Of a stretch of DNA of 64,000 nt, positions 37,401 to 46,453 are shown in pieces. Where the stretch lies: contig NZ_NQJF01000013.1 in assembly GCF_002245495.1 (NCBI RefSeq), positions 62,001-126,000 on the forward strand. Direction: 5' to 3'. The stretch is from Oceanimonas baumannii (GTDB lineage Bacteria > Pseudomonadota > Gammaproteobacteria > Enterobacterales > Aeromonadaceae). The notes under the pieces were generated by a model. The model had not been told where the DNA came from, made no database searches, and saw only the letters and a list, made by a program, of their open reading frames with translations. The translations under genes were made by a program, and so were the position numbers. How positions within the stretch are numbered: the first letter of the stretch is position 1; every line of letters starts with the position of its first letter.

Positions 37401-38015
37401 ACCCAACAAACACAGCTCGTTTTCGATAAATACTTGGCGCGAGAAGTTAACAAACGCCGCGTGATGCTGTGGATATTTTCGGTAATCTTCTTGAGTGAAA
37501 ACTAAGTCATTAGTTATGTCTATGGTTCCATGTAACTTGACGATTCGTGGCGATCTGGCGCTCGACAGATCTTCCTGTTTGGAAACTACGCTGTAAATAG
37601 GATGATGCACCTCGGTGGAAGCACGTTCTAGTAGAGTATCCCAGTTAGTGGTTAGAACTTCTCTCCATGGCAATTCTAGTAGATATTTATGCAGCTCCCC
37701 TGGTTCCCAGGCGGCATCATTGACTTCTTTTTTTATCAAATCGTGAAGTGCCTGTTTGCCAAAGTAGGCACAATACTCTTCCGCTAAGCGTAGAGGATCG
37801 ACGCTGCTTGAATCTAACTCATCGGCAAGAACTTTCGAGATATCGTTCCAAAGGGGCAATTTTCTGTTGGCGTCACCCGTCGATGCCGCACTTCTACTGA
37901 ATCCTGCCCCAATCATGATAGCTGCACCATGATACGAACTATCCCGTTGCCAAAGTGCAGACGCGAGCTTCTTTAATGCGGTGTAATCGGGAATAGAAGA
38001 AATATTTTTATTCAT
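34458..38015 (-). CDS. Large SIR2-domain protein, putative NADase defence effector
   Basis: About 1185 aa. The N-terminal ~290 residues are a SIR2 domain: GAGFSRSA (36-43), TTNWD (122-126), LHG with the catalytic His (162), and GFSGDDPNF (205-213). The rest has no Walker A and looks like helical repeats, comparable to the C-terminal part of DSR-type defence sirtuins (which are about 1000 aa). In such proteins SIR2 depletes NAD+ on phage sensing. ATG 38015, preceded by GGTGA, is preferred over TTG 38027. It begins 20 bases after the small upstream gene in the same direction. Codon use is much more A+T rich than the host genes. NADase activity is inferred, not shown. Confidence 0.85.
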   Translation of the reverse strand: MNKNISSIPDYTALKKLASALWQRDSSYHGAAIMIGAGFSRSAASTGDANRKLPLWNDISKVLADELDSSSVDPLRLAEEYCAYFGKQALHDLIKKEVNDAAWEPGELHKYLLELPWREVLTTNWDTLLERASTEVHHPIYSVVSKQEDLSSARSPRIVKLHGTIDITNDLVFTQEDYRKYPQHHAAFVNFSRQVFIENELCLLGFSGDDPNFLQWAGWVRDHLASHSRRIYLVGALGLNSAKRKYLESINVAPIDLYDLVADHDGHDTRHLEATEIFIQALQDLRPKPACEWLPTRLQRSALTGDKIKKFHQDPAYAAKLLEGHLPILEEDRATYPDWLVCPYGIRWQLQNRIQDPLPTPQNLAQMTADSRAKLLYEITWNYSMTYQAIPSWLAQELLTVCDPDTPCSLTKKQQLEVALLLLKNTRWMDNPEANPMTQTTRVILEKGEKYWPESSDELAYHNAIIARDKFDYSALEKHVEKITSNNPVWKLKKASLLAELGEFYRGEELVSEAYRMLLGQYRNDRNSLHILSRLAWAHWLIRGIKAWLPKGEFKAFPSHHQDQKCNPWDHIEHIRERITKDLDKQQKQHTIEPSFEPGRYKDNSNTVTFSNELHSLLIFEGVTGAVGMPIRWHGVSFLVEQAAKLVDLEGVDNIHRFSLAIRAANSDTSDVLKKVFSRVQVACLPEEDVDFLLRQCVLAIKYWSEKWTGTSGSIRNDAIDRLRVFIEVLARVSVRATPEQAKELFYLAVSLGKKPEFHHLWLFDALNHLTKFTLESIPESQHPDLLLEALSFPLQTEIGPKNYDKWANPVIKNPGKREQNTILDRRIDEIIDSISPCSSQSAPALLRLLPLIKTNFLTKAEHNKIAEKLWGTDPDYQTIPETGLLRYALLAFPALDYPAVKSLIRRYLFESEDGALFNQEFLANIANVAQAENITELPSEAQAINYFEKMVVWRPKENHNDIFGRSKQEEKQTAELIGKVLALSIVPALPSEALTKDNFTKLYDFYTAVYAPETLSAFSYFAAANATFINPVEKLIRQGLQAREANKLAQVSFALLTWRDLEEQPALNRLILRLIYLIGSNRMSGLPALLWTANQMHNKGYLSDENIGSLIEILPVIFDNTGYGDISSSNRDSVSISLVRAACVRLARDVLSRSQDKNGELLRVLEEAKQDPLPEVRFAGISDL

Positions 38016-38034
38016 TAAAATCACCAAAAAGAGA

Positions 38035-38343
38035 CTATATGATTCTATCGGATTTCTTAATTAATAATTGGTATGCAAGCACAGAATATCGATGTAAACA
38101 GACCTTCCTGGAAGGCGCTCTCTTTATGCCATCCAGCAGCCTCTGCTCAGCCAGTCCCCTTTCTGACAGAAAATAATCAGTAGGCCATACCGTAACAAAG
38201 CGCTCATCTGTGTTTCCAGCAAACCGTTGACCGCTTACATAGCAGACGAACAACAATTCTTCACTCGGTGGTGTACTTGCTTTCAGTTTAACCGCGGAGT
38301 AGTCGGAGCCAGCCGACTTTCCCCGCCATATCTGCGACCCCAT
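38035..38343 (-). CDS. Small unknown protein between the STAND and SIR2 genes
   Basis: 102 aa from ATG 38343; the frame stays open about 17 codons upstream, to a TAA, so a non-ATG start is possible (an AAGGAG lies near 38380 before a CTG). No family recognised. Residues ELLFVCYVSGQRFAGNTDERFVTVWPTDYF contain a plausible strand-rich core; the C-terminal part is basic. It sits 82 bases after the STAND gene and 20 bases before the SIR2 start in the same direction, so it probably belongs to the operon as an adaptor, regulator or inhibitor. It could also be a gene remnant. Confidence 0.5.
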   Translation of the reverse strand: MGSQIWRGKSAGSDYSAVKLKASTPPSEELLFVCYVSGQRFAGNTDERFVTVWPTDYFLSERGLAEQRLLDGIKRAPSRKVCLHRYSVLAYQLLIKKSDRII

Positions 38344-38425
38344 TCTGGAAGGGCTGTACTGACAGGCCAGAAGGCTCCTTGCCGGGGAAAGTGGTTAATC
38401 TCGGTGAATGATCGCGATACCCTTG

Positions 38426-41400
38426 TCATGGTCGCTCTGCGGCCTTAAGCCAGTCATTCACTGCGCGAAGGCCTGCAGCTAGCAGAGCATCTTGTAGCTT
38501 GACCACACGTTGCAACATGGCTCCGCTGTCAGACTCTTCCTGTTCTTCTGCCTGCTCAAACAGTCGGGTCAGCAATTGGGTGAGATTGTTATCGTAGTCG
38601 TACACATAAGGCTTAGTGTGACGAACAAAATCAAGATAAATCTCGGCAGCCTCCAGCGCATACACTGGATCACGTAGTGAAGTGGCGTTCAGCCATGCAT
38701 CGAAGCCAAAGAAGTTTCGTCGTGCAGAATCAGTTTCGGCTTTTAGTAGGTGGAAGCTACGCCGGATTAATTCAATGGGTACAGAAATTGGTGGTGTTAT
38801 TTCTTGGAAGAGCTTGAGGGATTTTTCTGCAACGGTAACGGCATGCATGTTTTCTGGACTCAAGCCAGTTTTGAGTCCGATAAGACACTGTTCCCGGTGT
38901 TGCTGTATGTTGTCGGTATGAGTCCAGACGCTTGTTGCACCGTGCCATGCTTCCACAGATTTCAGCATGTTGAGCTCTGCAAGAAAGTCAGCAAAATCCA
39001 GTCGTTTCGAAAGAGCTGCTAGCGCAGATATTCGCGCCCAGACCTCAAAATCCTTTCCACTTCCTTCTAGGTAGAGGCGAGCCAGCAATGGCGCAACAAC
39101 GTCGAATCTCTGGTGATAGGCGTAATAGAGGCAAGGTTCGGCCATGGCCCAAAGCCCGGGGGAGCTTTCTTGCATGGCAAGGTCAAACAGCTCCCAGCCA
39201 AGTTCTGGGTGATGACTTTGCAAATAAGGCAGGTGCCGCAGCAGCAGGGCGCGAATGGCCGGGTGGTCGTCTGCGGCAAACAGGCGCAGCGCGTGTGGAA
39301 GCGATTCAGGCCATGGCATGCCGTTCTTTTCAAGCTGATTGGCCAGGATCATCAAGGCTTCTGCTGCATTACCTCGGATCATATTGATACCGGTGGTAAG
39401 CAAATCAACGGTATTTCCCGAGGAGGCGCTCTCCTCCTGTAATGTTGAAAAATCCATCGCCAAAGATATTAGCCTCGTAGCGTCCGTTACTTGTGTCACT
39501 ACGTGTGCGCAGCTCCGTATTGCTTTGGATACAGGGCGTTTGTGGCTCCAGAATCTCGGATGCTTTTCCTGCTCATCGATGATTTGCCGAGCCAGAACGG
39601 TGGCGTCGGGCTCTTCTATGGGAAACCAGTTTCCATTTGGCCTTAGGCTACCATAGCGGTGTGCCAGGTAGTTGGAAATACCTTCCATAAGATCGTCGCG
39701 AAATCCGTCAGAGATCTGTTCCCCGTTCGCTGACAGAAGATGCATAAAGCGTGACGGGGCGCGTGAGGCGGCTTCCTTTAGCTGCTCCCCCACCTCTCTT
39801 TTTCCACCTAATAGGAAATCATCAAAAGAATTTCTTTCATGTCCATCATAGTGTTTTAGCAGATGGAGCACGCCGTCGTCACTTGAATCAAGGAACACCT
39901 CGAATGAAAACGGTGCCTGAACAATACCACCTTCCGAGCCAATATGTGGTTGACGAACCAGTGGCCATATTGCCTTTTCGCACTCGTCCAATATGGCTTG
40001 CGCGCCGGCAGAACGCAGGTGACATGGGATAGTAATAATCAGCTGCGATTGTGCTTGCAGCATCCATATTCTACGCTGCAAGTCTGCGGCGTATTCCCGA
40101 TTAACGGTTAGAATACACTCCTGTATTTCATTTTGTATAGACGCATCAAGATGCAAAAATGTGGCTTGTATCAGAGTGCCGAGCTCATAAGACAAATTGG
40201 ACTCGAGCAGTGTCTTGTCGCACAGCAGGCGACCAACCACATCAAGATTAGCGTGTGGCGTTGTCGTACAGGCTAGGATGGCGAAATAACGCAATGTCCC
40301 TTCCGTGCTGAAGCTCAGGCGTTCTCGGTTGCTTTGCCACCAAATAGAGTGAGTATTTGCGTGATGGATGATGGCGGCTTCAACAGTATCAAATAGGATT
40401 CGATCACTATCTGCATGCCGGAGGTCATTCTCGGTATGCTTATCTTTGTATGATGTCTCATCCAGGAACCCATGCGAGTAGGCTGGAGGTGCGTCAACAT
40501 AACGTGAGCTTTTGACTTGGCTCCATCGCTCAACCGATGCCACGGCCAGATCAAGCAATATGGTGGATTCCAGCATGCGGTCTGAAAGAAATTTTTTATT
40601 ACCTACGCTAAGTTCATGTGGTTTACAACGCAACTTGTTGTCTAAGCGGTAGGAGAGCACATCTTCGTCGCTGACTTCGCCAGCAATATAATTCCAAAGC
40701 TCCGCGTCGTCCATGACACCATTTGTAATGCAGTAAGCGAGTGCATTACCGAGGAAGCTGTGTTGCTGCTGTGGCAGCTCAAGTAGCTTGGTGAGTAAAG
40801 GCTGAAACAACGGCAAATACTTCGGCTGAATTTGAGTGGCTACATGTGTAATAGCATTGGCTAACTGATTCTTATCCACCTTATCCAACGTCAGCATCTC
40901 AGTCCAGAAGGCGGATACGCCAGCAGGATCGTCATTCTGCCATCGGGATACCCAGTTCGCATGTATCGTCAGCCCATCGGTATCGCAAGTATCCCTCAAT
41001 ATGGGTAGCAGATGAGTCATCCAGAAGTGATGCCATTCCAGCCGATTCGCTTGGGTGTAGATGACCTGGAAAACATCTTGATGCTGGGTGCGTAGATCCC
41101 GTAGCAGTGGCCAGTCGTCATCGTGTGGGACTTGTTCCGCAAAGGTTTCCGCCACTAGGCGGCGAATATGAAAAGCGCTATTGCCTGTCAATACTGTGCG
41201 CAGTTGTCTGCGTAACTCGCGCCGATCCCCGGTTGCCAATTGTGCAACAAAGCTACGAATGCTGGGGCGAACAAAAGGCACAGGTGGTAATTGTTGAATG
41301 AATACGTTCAGAGTCATAGCTTGGCGAACAGCCCAGCTGATCACCAACACATCCAGGAGAGTCTGGTGCCCGAATGTCAGTTTCCCATCTTGGGTTTCGT

Positions 41401-43000
41401 GCAATACGTTGTTACTGAGGAGTGCCCGTTTGACATCTTGTGAGGCGGTAAATCGCTGGTGTGGCACCGCAAGGCTACGTGATACCAGCATTTCAGCTGC
41501 AATGGCTTCTATGGCTTGCATGGCCGCATCGCCCAGAGCACTATTGGACTCCACGATAGTGGCAAGGTAGCGCTGTGCCAGTGCTTGGCTGGTTACTACG
41601 TTGAAGCTGTCTCCTTGCAGCGCTAATTCTACAAACAAGGCTAATTCACGTGGATTGCTAATCAATGTGCGGGTGGTGGCATCGGTGGCTGATGCATCAA
41701 TACCGAGTTTGGCGAGCAGCGGCGCGATTTCTGCGTCCCAGTCCAGCGGCTGGCAAGTGATTTGCTTGTCCCAACTGCGCTGGGCAATGCGTCGGTCGTA
41801 ATGGCTGTCAAAGTCACGACAGGCCGTGACGACAGTAACATCGGGAATCAGCAGTAGACGATCAATTTGGGCCAGAAAATATGTCAATACGCTGTGCTCA
41901 CGAGCGATAGACAGTACATCTAGCGAGTCGATCATCACAACCACATGCGCATCTTCCGCCATGCGTGCTGCTCTTTCTACCCAATGTTCTGGGAGGCCTT
42001 GGGCCCGTCGATCCTGCTCAGTTGCGGTGTCGGCAAATTCTCGCGATTGAATGAACAATGGTAACAAGTCGGTACGATTTTGTGTGAGTTGTTCCAATTC
42101 GTCCTGTACGGTTAGCATCACGCAGGTCTTGCCTGAGCCCGGCGAGCCGGTGACCAGGATAGAGCGATGTTTGTCTTTAATGGCTTCGAGGAGTTCGTTA
42201 ACAACTGGATTCGCAATGTATTCATTACCAATATCTCTGCGCCATAAGCGACCAATAGCTGAAGTACTTGTGAATGAGGTACGAACTTCCACCATATCCA
42301 TGGGAGGGGTCAACATCGATCCTGCTGTGGTCAGCAGGGCCTTCAGGTCCTCCTTTGTCAGTCGATGTTGGGGTGCAATGCTTTGGCCGTCACCATTTTC
42401 GCGCATTCCGAGGTGGTCGAGACGAGTCCATAGGGCGTCGTAAGCTGCTGAGTGGTTGCTTGCCAACAGTCGCAATCGTTCTCGCAACAATGTTCCCATG
42501 CGATCCAGTTCTTGGCTGACTTCAAATCTCGTACGTTGCAGGAATTGGTAGGTAGATTGAACAGATTTCTCTTCTGTAAGCAGAGTTGCAAGGTCGGTAT
42601 CCGTTTTCCTGTGCGCTTTGGTCAGGTTTGCTTGGTAGGCCGATTCATCGGCATAGTTCGTACTGAACTCCCGCAGCGCTGCAAGATCCCCAAAGTTGCT
42701 ACGGGAGTAAAAGCGAACTTCCGCTCTAGGGTCGCTAGTCAACAAGCTGACTGCTTTACGCAACTCATCTTTGATATCAGTAAACGACCAAGCTTTATGT
42801 TGCGTCTGGTTCTTTTTACATTGGCAGCCGATTTTGGTGCCATCGACTTTGCCAATCACCACGTCATCAACCGACAACGTTACTGAATCGACTTCAAGCC
42901 ATTGGTAGTCAGGGTCGGACAGAACAGTCAAAGCCCAGTCAAAAGCAACCAGCGTCTGGTAACCATCGCCTCGATTCGACTGAATGCCAGCTTTGCTCAT
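38426..43000 (-). CDS. Nuclease-STAND ATPase, putative phage-sensing defence protein
   Basis: 1524 aa. Residues 1-110 resemble Cap4/DUF4297-type PD-(D/E)xK nucleases: GDGYQ near 11-15, an acidic pair D45-D46 and Q-C-K-K-N at 60-64 (the Q-x-K variant of E-x-K). A helical linker leads to a STAND/NACHT-like P-loop ATPase: Walker A GSPGSGKT (285-292), Walker B VVVMIDSLD (353-361), then T-A-C-R-D-F-D, a sensor-type motif. From about residue 480 to the end it is long and helical with no enzyme motif, as expected of a target-sensing repeat domain. The layout matches Avs-like proteins. AAAAGGGA precedes the ATG. First gene of the island operon, 60 bases after mnmE. Confidence 0.82.
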   Translation of the reverse strand: MSKAGIQSNRGDGYQTLVAFDWALTVLSDPDYQWLEVDSVTLSVDDVVIGKVDGTKIGCQCKKNQTQHKAWSFTDIKDELRKAVSLLTSDPRAEVRFYSRSNFGDLAALREFSTNYADESAYQANLTKAHRKTDTDLATLLTEEKSVQSTYQFLQRTRFEVSQELDRMGTLLRERLRLLASNHSAAYDALWTRLDHLGMRENGDGQSIAPQHRLTKEDLKALLTTAGSMLTPPMDMVEVRTSFTSTSAIGRLWRRDIGNEYIANPVVNELLEAIKDKHRSILVTGSPGSGKTCVMLTVQDELEQLTQNRTDLLPLFIQSREFADTATEQDRRAQGLPEHWVERAARMAEDAHVVVMIDSLDVLSIAREHSVLTYFLAQIDRLLLIPDVTVVTACRDFDSHYDRRIAQRSWDKQITCQPLDWDAEIAPLLAKLGIDASATDATTRTLISNPRELALFVELALQGDSFNVVTSQALAQRYLATIVESNSALGDAAMQAIEAIAAEMLVSRSLAVPHQRFTASQDVKRALLSNNVLHETQDGKLTFGHQTLLDVLVISWAVRQAMTLNVFIQQLPPVPFVRPSIRSFVAQLATGDRRELRRQLRTVLTGNSAFHIRRLVAETFAEQVPHDDDWPLLRDLRTQHQDVFQVIYTQANRLEWHHFWMTHLLPILRDTCDTDGLTIHANWVSRWQNDDPAGVSAFWTEMLTLDKVDKNQLANAITHVATQIQPKYLPLFQPLLTKLLELPQQQHSFLGNALAYCITNGVMDDAELWNYIAGEVSDEDVLSYRLDNKLRCKPHELSVGNKKFLSDRMLESTILLDLAVASVERWSQVKSSRYVDAPPAYSHGFLDETSYKDKHTENDLRHADSDRILFDTVEAAIIHHANTHSIWWQSNRERLSFSTEGTLRYFAILACTTTPHANLDVVGRLLCDKTLLESNLSYELGTLIQATFLHLDASIQNEIQECILTVNREYAADLQRRIWMLQAQSQLIITIPCHLRSAGAQAILDECEKAIWPLVRQPHIGSEGGIVQAPFSFEVFLDSSDDGVLHLLKHYDGHERNSFDDFLLGGKREVGEQLKEAASRAPSRFMHLLSANGEQISDGFRDDLMEGISNYLAHRYGSLRPNGNWFPIEEPDATVLARQIIDEQEKHPRFWSHKRPVSKAIRSCAHVVTQVTDATRLISLAMDFSTLQEESASSGNTVDLLTTGINMIRGNAAEALMILANQLEKNGMPWPESLPHALRLFAADDHPAIRALLLRHLPYLQSHHPELGWELFDLAMQESSPGLWAMAEPCLYYAYHQRFDVVAPLLARLYLEGSGKDFEVWARISALAALSKRLDFADFLAELNMLKSVEAWHGATSVWTHTDNIQQHREQCLIGLKTGLSPENMHAVTVAEKSLKLFQEITPPISVPIELIRRSFHLLKAETDSARRNFFGFDAWLNATSLRDPVYALEAAEIYLDFVRHTKPYVYDYDNNLTQLLTRLFEQAEEQEESDSGAMLQRVVKLQDALLAAGLRAVNDWLKAAERP

Positions 43001-43056
43001 TTGTCTGTCCCTTTTGAATGTTGTTACTCCTAGGAGCTACACAGTTGTTTTAATCA

Positions 43057-43079
43057 CGCTTTACTTCCCGATACAAAAA
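43057..43079 (+). repeat. Island end, right copy of the 23-bp mnmE attachment repeat
   Basis: Overlaps the last 19 bases of mnmE (43061-43079, minus strand), including the stop codon, plus four bases beyond. Identical to 34264-34286; the repeats start 8793 bases apart in direct orientation. Confidence 0.85.
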
Positions 43080-44422
43080 CTCGAGAAAATCCGGCCCAGC
43101 AGATCGTCGGAGGTGAATTCACCGGTAATCTGGCTGAGTTGCTCCTGGGCCAGGCGCAGTTCTTCCGCCACCAGCTCGCCGGCCATGTATACTTCCAGCT
43201 GCTCTTTCGCCATGATCAGGTGCTGGTCGGCATGGTGCAGGGCGTCCAGGTGGCGCTGACGGGCGCTGAAGCCGCCTTCACCGCCACCCTGGAAGCCCAT
43301 GCAGGCCTTGAGATGTTCCTTGAGTGCCTCCACCCCTTCACCGGTACGGGCGGAAATGGGATAGACCGGGTGCTCACCGTCGCTGCTGACGGTAAGCGCC
43401 TCACCGGTGAGATCTGCCTTGTTACGCACCACGGTCAGGCCGATGTGGGCCGGCAGCCGGTCGATAAAGTCTGGCCAGATGTCCTTGGGATGCAGCGCCG
43501 AGGTGGTAGTGCCGTCCACCATAAACAGAATACGGTCGGCCTGTTCAATCTCGGCCCAGGCCCGCTCTATACCGATACGCTCTACCGCATCACTGGCCTC
43601 GCGCAGGCCGGCGGTGTCGATGATATGCAGCGGCATGCCGTCCAGGTGAATGTATTCCCGCAACACATCCCGGGTGGTGCCGGCGATGTCGGTGACGATG
43701 GCCGATTCCTTGCCGGCCAGTGCATTGAGCAGGCTGGACTTGCCGGCGTTGGGCCGGCCGGCGATCACCACCTTCATGCCCTCGCGCATAATGGCCCCCT
43801 GACGGGCTTCCCGTTGAACTTCGGTCAGACGGTCCATAATGCCGTAGAGTTCGCCGGCGATTTTGCCGTCGGAAAGAAAGTCCACTTCTTCGTCGGGAAA
43901 ATCGATGGCCGCTTCTACATAAATACGCAGGTGAGTAAGTGCTTCTACCAGGCCGTGTACCCGGGTGGAAAACTCACCTTGCAGGGATTGCAGCGCCGAA
44001 CGGGCCGCCTGTTCGCTGGAGGCTTCGATCAGATCGGCAATGGCTTCGGCCTGGGCCAGATCCAGCTTGTCGTTGAGAAAGGCACGTTCGCTGAATTCAC
44101 CGGCCCGGGCCGGACGCAGGCCGGGCAGGGTCAGAATACGGCGCACCAGCATGTCCAGTACCACAGGGCCACCGTGGCCCTGCAGCTCGAGCACGTCTTC
44201 GCCGGTGAAGCTGTTGGGACCCTTAAACAACAGGGCGATACCCTGGTCCAGTACGTTGTCCTGCTCGTCCCTGAATGGCAGGTAATCGGCATAGCGCACT
44301 TGGGGCAGCTTGCCGAGCACGGCCCGGGCCACGGCCTCGGCCTGGGGGCCCGAGACGCGGATGATGCCGACGCCGCCGCGTCCGGGGGCGGTGGCCTGAG
44401 CGACGATGGTGTCGTTGGACAT
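43061..44422 (-). CDS. mnmE: tRNA-modifying GTPase MnmE
   Basis: 453 aa, full length. N-terminal folate-binding domain ([21 protein letters not shown]), helical domain, inserted G domain ([25 protein letters not shown]), and the terminal C-x-G-K (FCIGK) needed for wobble-uridine modification with MnmG. The 3' end forms one of the island attachment repeats, and the insertion preserves the complete reading frame. No terminator is visible between this gene and the co-directional island operon. Confidence 0.97.
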   Translation of the reverse strand: MSNDTIVAQATAPGRGGVGIIRVSGPQAEAVARAVLGKLPQVRYADYLPFRDEQDNVLDQGIALLFKGPNSFTGEDVLELQGHGGPVVLDMLVRRILTLPGLRPARAGEFSERAFLNDKLDLAQAEAIADLIEASSEQAARSALQSLQGEFSTRVHGLVEALTHLRIYVEAAIDFPDEEVDFLSDGKIAGELYGIMDRLTEVQREARQGAIMREGMKVVIAGRPNAGKSSLLNALAGKESAIVTDIAGTTRDVLREYIHLDGMPLHIIDTAGLREASDAVERIGIERAWAEIEQADRILFMVDGTTTSALHPKDIWPDFIDRLPAHIGLTVVRNKADLTGEALTVSSDGEHPVYPISARTGEGVEALKEHLKACMGFQGGGEGGFSARQRHLDALHHADQHLIMAKEQLEVYMAGELVAEELRLAQEQLSQITGEFTSDDLLGRIFSSFCIGK

Positions 44423-44480
44423 GGGTTCTGTTACTCCGGAATGTGGCTGTTCAGTTCAGTATGGCGGTGATAGCCACCCA

Positions 44481-44505
44481 TAAAAAAGGCGGCCCTCAGG
44501 CCGCC
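44481..44505 (-). terminator. Rho-independent terminator after yidC
   Basis: 7-bp stem GGCGGCC/GGCCGCC (44488-44494, 44499-44505) followed on the minus strand by TTTTTTA. It separates yidC from mnmE, so mnmE probably has its own promoter in 44423-44480. Confidence 0.85.
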
Positions 44506-44541
44506 CAGTGTATTGTGTTAACGCCGTTCAGGCCAGTGGCC

Positions 44542-46203
44542 TCAGGACGCGGCCTTGCCGTGCAGGCCTTTCTTCTCCAGCTGGCGGAAGATATACCACT
44601 GCTGGGTAATGGTCACCACGTTGCTCACCAGCCAGTACAGGGTCAGACCGGCAGGGAACCACAGGAAGAAGAAGGTAAAGATGATCGGCATAAACTGCAT
44701 TACCTTCTGCTGCATCGGATCGGTGATGGTGGTCGGGCTCATCTTCTGGATGATGTACATACTGGCACCCATCAGAATGGGCAGCACGAAGTAGGGATCA
44801 CGCACCGACAGATCGTCAATCCACAGCATAAAGGGAGCGTGGCGCAGCTCAACAGATTCCATCAGTACCCAGTAGAGGGAAATGAAGATGGGCATCTGGA
44901 TCAGAATAGGCAGACAGCCGCCGAGCGGGTTGACCTTTTCCTTTTTGTACAGCTCCATCATGCCTTGAGACATCTTCTGGCGGTCGTCGCCGTAGCGCTC
45001 GCGCAGGGCCACCAGCTTGGGCTGCAGCATGCGCATTTTGGCCATGGAGGTGTACTGAGCCTTGGTCAGCGGATACATGATACCGCGCACCACAAAGGTG
45101 GTCAGAATAATGGCCAGACCCCAGTTAACCGCAAAGCTCTGCAGGAACTGCAGCAGCTTGAACAGCGGTTGGGCAATAAACCACAGCCAGCCGTAGTCTA
45201 CGGTCAGATCCAGGTTGGGAGCCACTTCAGCCATTTCATCCTGCAGTTTAGGACCCAGCCACAGCTTGGCACTCAGATTCTGCTCGGTGCCTGGTGCGAC
45301 AGTGGTAACCGGTGCCTTGAAGCCGATAATGCCCTGGCCCTGGTTGTTCAGGAAACGGGTGTAGAACTGGTTTTCACCGTTTTCCGGTGCAATCCAGGCA
45401 GACACGAAATAGTGCTGCAGCATGCCAATCCAGCCGCCTGCGGTGGTCTGGTTGAGGTGGGCCTCGCGGACGTCGCTAAAGCTGTATTTGCTGTAGCGGG
45501 TTTCGCTGGTGGAGTAGGCCGGGCCGCGATAGGCAGAGGCCATCAGCATGCTGCCACCATCGTCGCCGGGCTTGCTTTCGCTCTGTTTGAGCTGAGCGTA
45601 GAGCTGAGCCTGTACCGGCTGGTCGCTTTGGTTGTTAATATCGTAATTAACACCGACAACGTGGCTATCGCGCTCCAGGGTAAAGGTCTTGGTGAAGGTC
45701 ACGCCGGCTTCATTGGTGAAGGTCAGCGGAACACTCAGGCTATTTTCGCCTTCGGCCAGCTGATAGCTTTTTTGCTCCGCGTGATACAGCGGGCGGCCAT
45801 CGGCGCTGGCGTCGGGGCCGTCACGACCAATCAGGCCGCTCTGGGCCACGTTGACGAAGTTGGCATCATTGGTGAGCAGGACGAACTTGTCGTCGGAGTT
45901 GAGCTCGTCGTCATGCTCCAGCAGTTCGGCACGCACAATGTCGCCGCCCTGGGTGTCGATAGTCAGCTTCAGAGTGTCGGAGGTAATGGTAACCAGCTGA
46001 CGGCTGGCAGTAACGGGGGCATCGGCAGGTACTTCACCACCGGCCTGGTCCGACTCGGGAATAAAACTGTCGTCGCCTGTGCTGGTTTGAGTACTTTGTT
46101 GCGCCGTTTCTGGCTGTGGCGCGTTATCCGTTTGCCACTGTTGCCAGATGAGAAAGCTCACCAGCAGCAGCGCAATAACAAGTATGTTGCGTTGGGATTC
46201 CAT
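44542..46203 (-). CDS. yidC: Membrane protein insertase YidC
   Basis: 553 aa. N-terminal helix ([18 protein letters not shown]), a ~300-residue periplasmic P1 domain, and the five-helix C-terminal insertase core ([51 protein letters not shown]). The essential hydrophilic-groove Arg lies in VVRGIMYPL. Inserts membrane proteins with or without SecYEG. Starts 4 bases downstream of the yidD stop. Confidence 0.97.
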   Translation of the reverse strand: MESQRNILVIALLLVSFLIWQQWQTDNAPQPETAQQSTQTSTGDDSFIPESDQAGGEVPADAPVTASRQLVTITSDTLKLTIDTQGGDIVRAELLEHDDELNSDDKFVLLTNDANFVNVAQSGLIGRDGPDASADGRPLYHAEQKSYQLAEGENSLSVPLTFTNEAGVTFTKTFTLERDSHVVGVNYDINNQSDQPVQAQLYAQLKQSESKPGDDGGSMLMASAYRGPAYSTSETRYSKYSFSDVREAHLNQTTAGGWIGMLQHYFVSAWIAPENGENQFYTRFLNNQGQGIIGFKAPVTTVAPGTEQNLSAKLWLGPKLQDEMAEVAPNLDLTVDYGWLWFIAQPLFKLLQFLQSFAVNWGLAIILTTFVVRGIMYPLTKAQYTSMAKMRMLQPKLVALRERYGDDRQKMSQGMMELYKKEKVNPLGGCLPILIQMPIFISLYWVLMESVELRHAPFMLWIDDLSVRDPYFVLPILMGASMYIIQKMSPTTITDPMQQKVMQFMPIIFTFFFLWFPAGLTLYWLVSNVVTITQQWYIFRQLEKKGLHGKAAS

Positions 46204-46207
46204 AGTG

Positions 46208-46453
46208 TCAGTTTCTTCGCTTTGTCGGGACCGGATCGTGGCCGCTTGGACCTAAAGGGTGGCATTTTAATAGACGTTTGATAGTTAACCAACCGCCTTT
46301 TACAAAACCGTGGAGTCGGATGGCTTCTATCGCGTATTGGGAGCAGGTGGGAGTAAAGCGGCACCTGGGGCCGAGCAAAGGACTGATAACCAGCTGATAG
46401 AGCCGGATCAGGCCTATGCCGAGCTTTTGCAACGGCGAGAGAGGGTGCGCCAT
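46208..46453 (-). CDS. yidD: Membrane protein insertion efficiency factor YidD
   Basis: 81 aa with the conserved [20 protein letters not shown] and C-x-x-Y pattern, an N-terminal amphipathic helix, and [18 protein letters not shown]. It overlaps the 3' end of rnpA by 40 bases in another frame, as in related gammaproteobacteria. Confidence 0.94.
   Translation of the reverse strand: MAHPLSPLQKLGIGLIRLYQLVISPLLGPRCRFTPTCSQYAIEAIRLHGFVKGGWLTIKRLLKCHPLGPSGHDPVPTKRRN

Larger units (their letters stand above)
34264..43079. mobile_element. mnmE-site genomic island carrying a putative defence cassette, no integrase
   Basis: The segment between the two 23-bp direct repeats is about 8.8 kb. Its right repeat is the real end of mnmE; its left repeat is a free copy, exactly as left by site-specific integration into the gene's 3' end. 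The contents are three leftward genes (nuclease-STAND ATPase, small unknown, SIR2 protein). No tyrosine or serine recombinase, excisionase, transposase or transfer gene was found. The SIR2 part is distinctly A+T richer than the flanking genes. It could be an integrase-deleted remnant or an element mobilised in trans by an SGI1-like integrase. Confidence 0.8.

Noticed and set aside
34458-38015. Calling the SIR2 protein an Avs5-type SIR2-STAND
   Set aside because: No Walker A or Walker B motif is present after the SIR2 domain, so it lacks the STAND ATPase.
44443-46281. 612-codon open frame on the plus strand across yidC
   Set aside because: Antisense shadow of yidC. It crosses the yidC terminator and shows no domain.
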